64,000 bases of DNA from Aestuariivivens sediminicola (GTDB lineage Bacteria > Bacteroidota > Bacteroidia > Flavobacteriales > Flavobacteriaceae), in NCBI RefSeq assembly GCF_022662015.1, contig NZ_JAKMCM010000003.1:124001-188000 (forward strand), read 5' to 3'. A program made the translations under genes and the position numbers. Below, one piece after another: positions 47,001 through 53,420 of the stretch. Each line of letters starts with the position of its first letter. Within the stretch, counting starts at the first letter, position 1. Under the pieces are notes generated by a model, which was not told the DNA's origin, searched no databases, and saw nothing but the letters and a program-made list of their open reading frames with translations.

Positions 47001-48368
47001 CCTATGGCAATTTCGGCATCAGCAGGTGCAGAAGTACAACGTCCATTGGCAACTGTGGTTATCGGTGGCTTATTAACTTCCACATTGCTTACCCTGTTCG
47101 TTTTACCAATTTTATATCATTGGGTAGAAAACAAATCGTTTAAGTTTAAACTGAATAAAAAGATGTTTACAGCAACTACGATTTTACTTTTAATGTTCGG
47201 TTTTTCAACAAAAAGTAATGCACAACAGATAAACGATAAACTTCCAGAAATAACATTACAGGAAGCTGTAAAACTATCAAAAGACAATTATCCCTTGTTG
47301 AAACAAAAGCAGTTAGAAATCTCAAAACAGGAACAACTAAAAGCTACCGCTTATGATTTTGGTACAACTCAAATTTTTACTGGAGGTGAGGAAATTAATA
47401 ATGGAAATGGTATTTATACGACTATCGGAATAGGTCAAAGCAACATTGATGTGTTTGGTATTTCTGCAAAAAAACGATTGCAAGAACAACGCATTCAATT
47501 AGCCCAAAAAGCGTTTCAGCTTTCAGAATTAGATTTAGAATTGGAAGTCAAGAAAGCGTGGGCAAATGCCATGCAGAGTAAAAGGAATTATAATTTATTT
47601 AAAGAGTTAGATTCTATATATACCAACTTTATAAAAGCAGTAGCATTAAATTATGAAGTTGAAGCTATTTCCAAGTTAGAATATTCAGCAGCTACAAATC
47701 AAGCCTTACAGATTCAGAATAAATTTGTGCAATCAAAAAGTGAATATAATATTGCATTACAACAGTTAAACTTATGGCTGGTTTCTTATACGTTCTATAC
47801 AGTTCCTGGTGATTTTGAAATTAATAACGACATTGATGTTGATGCTTTTAACCTAGAAGAACATCCGTTATATAATATAGCACAATTACAGGTAACAGAG
47901 GCAGAAGCAACATATAAAGCTTCCAGAGCTGATAATTTACCCAAGCTAAATCTTCAAGGTGGTTTACAAAACGTAAATGGAAATTCAGGTTTTTATACGT
48001 ATCAAGCAGGTGTTTCTATTCCTTTTTTGTCTGGTACAAATAAAGCAAAAGTCAAAACTGCAAAAATAGATAAGGAAATTGCCGAAACGAATATTCACTT
48101 TAAAAAACAAGAAGTACAATCCAAGTTTATACAATCAAAAGAGAATTATCAAAAATGGAAAACCTCTTGGCTTTTCTATAAAAATGAGGTTTTACCACTT
48201 GTAAAAGAACAAAAAGTGGGTGCTTTATTTGCCTATAAAGAAGGCGAGATAGATTATACAGGATTTACACAACTTATTAAAGAAGCAATTCAATCTGAAT
48301 TACAAGCTCAAGAAGCATTAATAAATTATTTAGAAAGCACATTTCAACTACAATATTTTAATAAATAA
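44034..48368 (+). CDS. CzcA-type heavy-metal RND efflux pump fused to a TolC-like outer-membrane factor
   Basis: 1444 residues. Residues 1 to about 1035 are a heavy-metal RND pump with 12 membrane segments; GAIDFGIIVDGAVIIVES in helix 4 is the divalent-cation (CzcA) signature, unlike the CusA form in the second pump. From Met1044 a second signal-peptide-like stretch occurs (MFTATTILLLMFGF, SNA before Gln1064), and residues 1064-1444 are an outer-membrane-factor domain with long coiled helices. Such fusions are known in Bacteroidota; the internal signal implies cleavage or internal initiation at the ATG 47163. The adaptor gene follows after 4 bases. Confidence 0.9.
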   Translation: MINKIIDFSINNKFIIGLLTLTIIGAGIWSMTQVPIDAVPDITNNQVQVITQAPNLGTEDIEQIVTYPVEVAMSNLPNVQEIRSISRFGLSVVTIVFDDDMGTYLPRQLVAEKLNEVKEQIPAGFGEPTMGPISTGLGEIYQYTLKVAPEYKDNYTIADLRSIQDWIVQRQMAMVEGVVEVNAIGGKIKQYEVAVDPNDLNAIGLTITDVFNALEANNQNTGGAYIEKNHQANFIRGEGLVRSLEDIKKITVKNINNIPVTIGDIATVQFGSAIRYGALTQDGEGEVVGGLVMMLKGANSNDVIVNVKERMAQIEKSLPEGIIIESLLDRSKLIGETTSTVAINLIEGALIVIFVLIFLLGNWRGGLIVASTIPLSLLFAFILMNVFDVWANLMSLGAIDFGIIVDGAVIIVESTVFLITSQVLKKKSLTAKERDKVVSNASKKMMNAAFFGQLIILIVFLPILALQGIEGKMFKPMALTFIFAMIGAMVLCLTYVPMMSALVLRVPKNNKKSYGDRFVHWVEDKYQPLLVRALQKGKWIISIAVVLFGITVFMFTRMGGEFIPQLDEGDIAFHAILKPGSSLTETIQTTTKIEQIIKAEFPEVEKIVSRIGVAEIPTDPMPMDLADVFVILKPKSEWTTVETKDELIEKMKEAVEIIPGVNYEFTQPIEMRFNELLEGVREDIAIKLYGEDIDVLSQKSEEISKIIAGTEGIGDMKAEATTGLPQMTINYNRNKLAQYGLQINTLNQTVQSAFAGGIAGVIFEGEKRFDLVVRLSSQNRKDISDVKNLYINLPSGAQIPLREIADVSYKSGPMQISRDNTNRRTYVGINVRGRDVKSLVTEIKSKLDAQLELPSGYFIRYGGAFENLERASNRLKTVVPIALLLIFILIYFALKSLPQTLMIYIAIPMATIGGVVALWLRDMPFSISAGVGFIVLFGVAVLNGLVMISGLNELKEEGVTNLKDRIIEGTKRRIRPIMLTAFTDVLGFLPMAISASAGAEVQRPLATVVIGGLLTSTLLTLFVLPILYHWVENKSFKFKLNKKMFTATTILLLMFGFSTKSNAQQINDKLPEITLQEAVKLSKDNYPLLKQKQLEISKQEQLKATAYDFGTTQIFTGGEEINNGNGIYTTIGIGQSNIDVFGISAKKRLQEQRIQLAQKAFQLSELDLELEVKKAWANAMQSKRNYNLFKELDSIYTNFIKAVALNYEVEAISKLEYSAATNQALQIQNKFVQSKSEYNIALQQLNLWLVSYTFYTVPGDFEINNDIDVDAFNLEEHPLYNIAQLQVTEAEATYKASRADNLPKLNLQGGLQNVNGNSGFYTYQAGVSIPFLSGTNKAKVKTAKIDKEIAETNIHFKKQEVQSKFIQSKENYQKWKTSWLFYKNEVLPLVKEQKVGALFAYKEGEIDYTGFTQLIKEAIQSELQAQEALINYLESTFQLQYFNK

Positions 48369-48372
48369 GAAA

Positions 48373-49575
48373 ATGAAAAACACACGATATATAATCTTAA
48401 CACTACTAATAGTTTCACTTTTAGTTGTTGCTTGTGGAAATAAAGAAAGCCACAAAGAAGGCGTTGGTCGTCCACACAATGAAGATGCAAAGTCAGAAGC
48501 TGAAGAAGCTGATAGTGAAGAAGAAGTTATGCTTTCGCAGCAACAGTTTGAAGCATTACAAATGAAAACAGACACCTTGGCATTGCGTAATATGAGCAGT
48601 TATGTAGAAGCCAATGGCACATTAGAAGTACCACCACAAAACGAAGCGGCAATAACTTCTGTAGTCGGTGCAAATGTGGTATCAATAAAAGTTATTGAAG
48701 GCGATAAAGTTAATAAAGGTCAAGTCGTTGCGTATCTATCACATCCTAATATTATAAAAATGCAGACCGATTATTTGAATGCTTTTAGCAACAGTAATTT
48801 TTTAAAGAAGAACTATGAACGTCAGCAAAAATTATATGATGCAGGAGTTGGTTCTGGTGCAAATTTTCAAAAAGCCGAAGCAGAATATGAAGCCTCTAAA
48901 GCTATGGTAAATGGATTGGAAGCTCAATTGAGACTATTAAACATAAACACGTCATCGGTACGGAATGGAACAATTGCTCAAAGTATATCATTACGAAGTC
49001 CAATAGATGGTTTTGTGCAAAAAGTTGAAGTTAAAACAGGGCAATATGTAGAACCACAAACCGAACTTTTCGAAATCGTAAACACGCAACACGTTCACGC
49101 AGATTTAATGGTTTTTGAAAAAGATGTATATAAAGTAAAGAATGGGCAGAAAGTAACATTTACCTTACAGTCCATACCTGACGCAGAACTTATAGCAGAA
49201 ATATATTCTGTAAGCAAAACATTTGAAGATAACCCAAAAGCTGTGCACGTTCATGCAGAAATTGAGAACAAAAAAGGCAACTTAATTCCTGGGATGTATA
49301 TTCAAGGTAAAATTCAAGTAGAGAACACCAAAACAAAAGCACTTCCTGAAAGTGCAATTATTAAAGATGTTGATAGGTATTATGTTTTTTCAGTAGAAAA
49401 AGAAAATGACGATTGGAGTTTTAAACCTATTGAAGTGTTTTTAGGAGCAAAAGATGGCGCTTGGATAGCTGTTCAATTTGCAGAAGAACAAGATAAAACC
49501 ACAAAATTTGCTTATAATAATGCATATTATTTAATTGCTGAAATGAAAAAAGGGGAAGCAGAACACGAACATTAA
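48373..49575 (+). CDS. RND efflux periplasmic adaptor (CzcB/CusB type), lipoprotein
   Basis: A 400-residue membrane-fusion protein with a lipobox (LLVVAC, about Cys17). A charged His/Glu-rich linker (KESHKEG to EEADSEEE) is followed by barrel-sandwich halves around a helical hairpin (NSNFLKKNYERQQKLYDAG). It ends in HEH, a possible metal site. It links the RND pump upstream to the outer-membrane factor. It lacks the HMBD and DUF3347 domains of the second adaptor (60869), so the two systems are not copies of one another. Confidence 0.9.
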   Translation: MKNTRYIILTLLIVSLLVVACGNKESHKEGVGRPHNEDAKSEAEEADSEEEVMLSQQQFEALQMKTDTLALRNMSSYVEANGTLEVPPQNEAAITSVVGANVVSIKVIEGDKVNKGQVVAYLSHPNIIKMQTDYLNAFSNSNFLKKNYERQQKLYDAGVGSGANFQKAEAEYEASKAMVNGLEAQLRLLNINTSSVRNGTIAQSISLRSPIDGFVQKVEVKTGQYVEPQTELFEIVNTQHVHADLMVFEKDVYKVKNGQKVTFTLQSIPDAELIAEIYSVSKTFEDNPKAVHVHAEIENKKGNLIPGMYIQGKIQVENTKTKALPESAIIKDVDRYYVFSVEKENDDWSFKPIEVFLGAKDGAWIAVQFAEEQDKTTKFAYNNAYYLIAEMKKGEAEHEH

Positions 49576-49578
49576 ATT

Positions 49579-49995
49579 ATGAAAACAATTGAACAACTTT
49601 TAGATTCAAAAAACATACGTGTTACAGCAATGCGCTTACTTATTTATAAGTTTCTTGCTGAGAAACAAGTAGCAGTAACATTAAGTGATATCGAAAATGC
49701 TTTTGATAAAGCAGATAGAACTACATTGTATAGAACAGTAAAAACATTTGAAGAAAGTACGATTGTACATCAAATAGATGATGGCACAGGCATTACTAAA
49801 TATGCGCTTTGTGAAAAAGGCTGCAACTGTGATATTGAAACCGATTTACACTTACATTTTCATTGTAATAACTGCAACGAAACGGTTTGTCTTACCGAGC
49901 ATAAAATTCCACAAATAAAAGTGCCAAATGGCTTTATTTCCGAAGACATAAACTTGGTTGTAAAAGGTGTTTGTGATAAATGTAGTGGATTATAA
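49579..49995 (+). CDS. Fur-family metal-responsive repressor
   Basis: 138 residues. The N-terminal winged helix includes VTAMRLLIYKFLAEK and DRTTLYRTVKTF. The C-terminal half has LHLHFHCNNC and CDKC, giving two CxxC pairs for structural zinc with sensor histidines. The Fur, Zur and PerR subtypes cannot be told apart from sequence here. It sits 3 bases after the adaptor gene, in the operon it probably controls. TGCA-N7-TGCA sites before that operon and just after this gene are the candidate operators. Confidence 0.85.
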   Translation: MKTIEQLLDSKNIRVTAMRLLIYKFLAEKQVAVTLSDIENAFDKADRTTLYRTVKTFEESTIVHQIDDGTGITKYALCEKGCNCDIETDLHLHFHCNNCNETVCLTEHKIPQIKVPNGFISEDINLVVKGVCDKCSGL

Positions 49996-49996
49996 A

Positions 49997-50011
49997 TGCA
50001 CTTCCGTTGCA
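49997..50011. promoter_or_regulatory. Candidate metal-regulator operator before merTP
   Basis: TGCACTTCCGTTGCA; with flanks the arms are AATGCA and TGCATT around 7 bases. It starts two bases after the fur stop and ends 13 bases before CATCTTTG (50025-50032), a one-mismatch -7 box for merTP. Confidence 0.5.
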
Positions 50012-50050
50012 TTGTATTTTAACTCATCTTTGTTTTAATTAAGTACAATA

Positions 50051-50641
50051 ATGATGAAAAGTAAATTAATAGGAACGAGTTTAATTTCAGCAATTGCAGC
50101 TTCATTGTGTTGTATAACACCTGTTTTAGCAATGATTGCAGGTACAAGCGGGATTGCTTCAATGTTTTCTTGGATAGAACCTTTTAGACCTTATCTAATA
50201 GGGTTAACAATTTTAATTCTTGGTTTTGCTTGGTATCAAAAACTAAAACCTCAAAAGGAAATTGACTGCGAATGTGATACTGAAGAAAACTCGAAATTTA
50301 TACAGTCAAAAGCGTTTTTAGGAATAGTAACTGTTTTTGCAATTGTGATGTTGGCTTTTCCATTTTATTCAAAATTTTTTTACTCAAATACAGAGAAGCA
50401 AATAGTCGTAGTTGACAAATCGGACATTAAAACAACTAAATTTCAAATTAGCGGAATGACTTGTGCGAGTTGCGAAGAACATGTAAATCACGAAGTGAAT
50501 AAACTCAATGGAATTGTAAGCTCAAAAGCATCCTATGAAAATGGAAATGCAGTTGTTGAGTTCGACATAACTAAAACCAATGAAGCTGAAATTGAAATTG
50601 CAATTAACGCAACAGGTTATAAAGTAATTAGCAAAAAATAG
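50051..50641 (+). CDS. merTP: MerT-MerP fusion (mercuric/heavy-metal transport protein)
   Basis: 196 residues. The N-terminal half is MerT-like with three membrane helices and the SLCCITP pair (Cys20, Cys21) in helix 1. A CEC (73-75) lies in the cytoplasmic loop. The C-terminal half (about 128-196) is a heavy-metal-associated domain with GMTCASC (Cys138, Cys141), the role of MerP. Such MerTP fusions carry Hg(II) inward for reduction by MerA, but no merA or merR lies in the window, so its metal is uncertain. The GDCCVxC and ATPase genes follow. Confidence 0.88.
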   Translation: MMKSKLIGTSLISAIAASLCCITPVLAMIAGTSGIASMFSWIEPFRPYLIGLTILILGFAWYQKLKPQKEIDCECDTEENSKFIQSKAFLGIVTVFAIVMLAFPFYSKFFYSNTEKQIVVVDKSDIKTTKFQISGMTCASCEEHVNHEVNKLNGIVSSKASYENGNAVVEFDITKTNEAEIEIAINATGYKVISKK

Positions 50642-50646
50642 AATTA

Positions 50647-50853
50647 ATGGAAGTCATATTAAAATCAGAAATTACTTGTCCAAACTGCAAACATAAAAAG
50701 GTTGAAGAGATGCCAACAAACGCTTGCCAGTTTTTCTACGAATGTGAGAAATGTAAAACGGTTTTGAAACCGAATGAAGGAGATTGTTGTGTGTATTGTT
50801 CTTTTGGAACGGTTCCATGTCCGTCAATTCAAAAAGGAAAAAACTGTTGCTAA
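50647..50853 (+). CDS. GDCCVxC-domain small cysteine-rich protein
   Basis: 68 residues with 11 cysteines: CPNC near the start (Cys11, Cys14), Cys27, CEKC (33-36), the diagnostic GDCCVYC (45-51), Cys58 and a terminal NCC. The family is named for that motif and is found beside mer and other heavy-metal genes; a metal-carrier role is likely but unproven. No signal peptide, so cytosolic. It starts 5 bases after merTP. Confidence 0.85.
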   Translation: MEVILKSEITCPNCKHKKVEEMPTNACQFFYECEKCKTVLKPNEGDCCVYCSFGTVPCPSIQKGKNCC

Positions 50854-50883
50854 CAAAATAACTTCAATAAGTAAGGAAACCAA

Positions 50884-52836
50884 TTGAAAAAAAAGAAAAT
50901 CAATTTAAGAGATTTAAGACCAAATTCGGAAGAACAACATAGTCACGATGATGGTCACAATCATAGTGGCAACTCAAGTAAGATTAATGCCTATATTCCA
51001 GCTATCATTAGTTTTACAATGCTAATTATTGGTATTGGGTTAGACTATTTTGATGTTTCCTTTTTCAAGGATTGGATTCGCATTATATGGTATGGTATTG
51101 CTTATTTGCCAGTTGGACTTCCTGTTGTAAAGGAAGGTTGGGAAAGTATTAAAAAAGGCGATGTGTTTACAGAGTTCTTTTTAATGTCTATTGCTACTAT
51201 TGGTGCGTTTATTATTGGCGAATATCCAGAAGGTGTTGCGGTAATGTTATTTTATGCAGTTGGCGAATTGTTTCAAAATGCAGCAGTCAACAGAGCGAAG
51301 ACAAACATAAAAGCATTGCTTGATGTAAGACCAAATGAAGCTCTGGTATATCGAAACAATGATTATGTGTCAGTGAATCCAGAAACAGTTGAAATTGGAG
51401 AAAAAGTACAAGTTCGTGTAGGAGAAAAAATTCCTTTGGACGGCATTCTGCTTTCAGAAAAAGGTTCATTTAATACAGCAGCCTTAACAGGCGAAAGCAA
51501 ACCTAATACGATTGTAAAAGGTGAAAAAGTATTTGCAGGTAGTATTAATATGGATGGCATTATAGAAATTGAAACCACCAAAGAATTTAAGGACAGTTCC
51601 ATTGCCAGAATTTTGGATATGGTACAGAATGCCACAGCCCGAAAATCGAAAACGGAATTATTCATTAGACAATTTGCTCGAATTTACACACCAATAGTCG
51701 TGTTTTTAGCAATAGGTGTTACGTTTCTACCATACTTTTTTTTAGATAATTATGTTTTTAGAGATTGGTTATACAGAGCCTTAATTTTCTTGGTGATTTC
51801 TTGTCCTTGTGCTTTGGTAATATCCATTCCGTTGGGTTATTTCGGAGGATTGGGAGCAGCTTCAAAAAACGGAATTTTATTTAAAGGTGCTTCCTTTTTA
51901 GATGCAATGACCAAGATAAATACGTTGGTGATGGATAAAACAGGAACGGTTACTAAAGGTGTTTTTAAAATAAAAGAAATCAAAGTTATTGGTTGGGACG
52001 AAAAAGAGTTTATGAAGTACCTGATGGCTATGGAAGAACAATCCACACACCCTATTGCAAAAGCCATTTTGGAATATAAAGCAGAAGGCGAAGATTATGA
52101 CACTTCCGAAGTATCTGAAATCGCAGGAAAAGGCTTAAAAGGTATGGTAAATGGTAAGCCTGTTTTAGTTGGTAACAAAGCCCTCATGACAGCTAATAAC
52201 ATTAATGTTTTAGAGGAAACAGAAACTATTGTAGAATCTATGGTATTAGTATCTATAGGCAAAACATTTGCAGGTTATGTTGTCATTGCAGATGAATTAA
52301 AAGAAGACGCAAAAGAAACAATTACAGCCTTACATAAAGTTGGTATTAATAATATAATGATGCTTTCTGGAGATAAAGATTCAATTACCCAAAAGGTTGC
52401 CAAAGAATTAAATATTGAAAGTGCAAAAGGTGGTTTATTGCCAGAAGATAAGCTAAATGAAGTTGAAATCTTAAAGAAAAATCCAGAAAACAAAATAGCC
52501 TTTATTGGTGATGGCATTAATGATGCACCAGTTTTAGCTGCAAGTGATGTAGGTATCGCAATGGGTGGTTTAGGAAGTGATGTAGCTATTGAAACAGCAG
52601 ATGTTATTATTCAAACAGACCAACCTTCAAAAGTGGTAAAGGCTATTAAAATTAGTCGTTCCACTCGCAAAATTGTATGGCAGAACATCATAATGGCATT
52701 TGGAGTTAAATTGATTGTTTTGATATTAGGAGCAGGTGGTTTGGCAACAATGTGGGAAGCGGTTTTTGCAGACGTAGGTGTAGCATTATTAGCAATATTA
52801 AATGCAGTTAGATTACAACGGATGAATTGGAGTTAA
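50884..52836 (+). CDS. P1B-type heavy-metal ATPase (Zn/Cd/Pb type)
   Basis: 650 residues from a TTG start; AAGGA at 50873-50877 sits 6 bases upstream and supports it, and no in-frame ATG lies nearby. The N-terminus is His-rich (HSHDDGHNHSG) and has no HMA domain. The ion-path motif is SCPCALVISIP (307-309 CPC), the phosphorylated residue is Asp351 in DKTGTVTKG, HP is in EQSTHPIAKA and the hinge is GDGINDAP. CPC with this flanking sequence fits Zn2+/Cd2+ exporters. It follows the GDCCVxC gene by 30 bases and probably ends module 1. Confidence 0.9.
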   Translation: MKKKKINLRDLRPNSEEQHSHDDGHNHSGNSSKINAYIPAIISFTMLIIGIGLDYFDVSFFKDWIRIIWYGIAYLPVGLPVVKEGWESIKKGDVFTEFFLMSIATIGAFIIGEYPEGVAVMLFYAVGELFQNAAVNRAKTNIKALLDVRPNEALVYRNNDYVSVNPETVEIGEKVQVRVGEKIPLDGILLSEKGSFNTAALTGESKPNTIVKGEKVFAGSINMDGIIEIETTKEFKDSSIARILDMVQNATARKSKTELFIRQFARIYTPIVVFLAIGVTFLPYFFLDNYVFRDWLYRALIFLVISCPCALVISIPLGYFGGLGAASKNGILFKGASFLDAMTKINTLVMDKTGTVTKGVFKIKEIKVIGWDEKEFMKYLMAMEEQSTHPIAKAILEYKAEGEDYDTSEVSEIAGKGLKGMVNGKPVLVGNKALMTANNINVLEETETIVESMVLVSIGKTFAGYVVIADELKEDAKETITALHKVGINNIMMLSGDKDSITQKVAKELNIESAKGGLLPEDKLNEVEILKKNPENKIAFIGDGINDAPVLAASDVGIAMGGLGSDVAIETADVIIQTDQPSKVVKAIKISRSTRKIVWQNIIMAFGVKLIVLILGAGGLATMWEAVFADVGVALLAILNAVRLQRMNWS

Positions 52837-52849
52837 GCATTAAACTTCT

Positions 52850-52885
52850 GTTAAACAAAATCAACAATTGTTAAAATTTTGTAAC
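52850..52885. promoter_or_regulatory. Dyad-symmetric region over the module 2 promoter
   Basis: A 36-base region with 13 of 18 symmetric pairs, centred on the 10-bp perfect palindrome AACAATTGTT (52863-52872) and overlapping the start of the -7 box. A candidate operator for copper-responsive control. Confidence 0.4.
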
Positions 52886-52889
52886 TTTG
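52882..52889 (+). promoter_or_regulatory. -7 promoter box of metal module 2
   Basis: TAACTTTG, a perfect TAnnTTTG match, only 8 bases before the ATG at 52898, so the transcript is nearly leaderless. Confidence 0.65.
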
Positions 52890-52897
52890 CAATTACA

Positions 52898-53311
52898 ATG
52901 AATCAAGTATTCCATAAAATAATGTCTTTAGCAATGGCTTTTGTAGTGTTGTTCTCTACAATGTCATTTACTGTGAATATGCATTATTGTGGAGATACTT
53001 TAGTAGAAACGGCTATTTTCCATAAAGCCAAAGGTTGCGGTATGGAAATGGAAAAACCTTCTACTGATGGCTGTTCAATAACAAAGAAAAATTGTTGTGA
53101 TGATAAACAATTAGCGATTGAAGGGCAAGACGAACTACAATTGCAAGTCGACAAAATTTCTTTTGAACAACAAGTATTTATTGCTTCATTTGTTTTCACA
53201 TATATCAACCTTTTTGAAGGTTTAGAAAATAATATTTCTTCATACGAAGAATACAAACCTCCACTCGTCATAAGGCAACTCTACAAAATTGACGAGACGT
53301 ATTTAATTTGA
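52898..53311 (+). CDS. HYC_CC_PP-family exported protein
   Basis: 137 residues from ATG 52898; the open frame extends to 52868, upstream of the promoter box, so the later start is chosen. A hydrophobic signal (MSLAMAFVVLFSTMSF) is followed by MHYCGD (HYC), KKNCCDD (CC) and YKPPLVIRQLYKID (PP), the three motifs that name the family. These small proteins precede CusA-type pumps in Bacteroidota; their role, perhaps copper delivery, is not shown. CusA follows after 109 bases. Confidence 0.85.
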   Translation: MNQVFHKIMSLAMAFVVLFSTMSFTVNMHYCGDTLVETAIFHKAKGCGMEMEKPSTDGCSITKKNCCDDKQLAIEGQDELQLQVDKISFEQQVFIASFVFTYINLFEGLENNISSYEEYKPPLVIRQLYKIDETYLI

Positions 53312-53420
53312 TTTTTAAACTTTAGACTGTTTTATCCTATGGCTGTAATGTCGTAAGGATAATTTGCTGTTTTCGGTGTTTTCACAACGCCAATGTCTAA
53401 CTGTTTAATAATCAAAGTCA

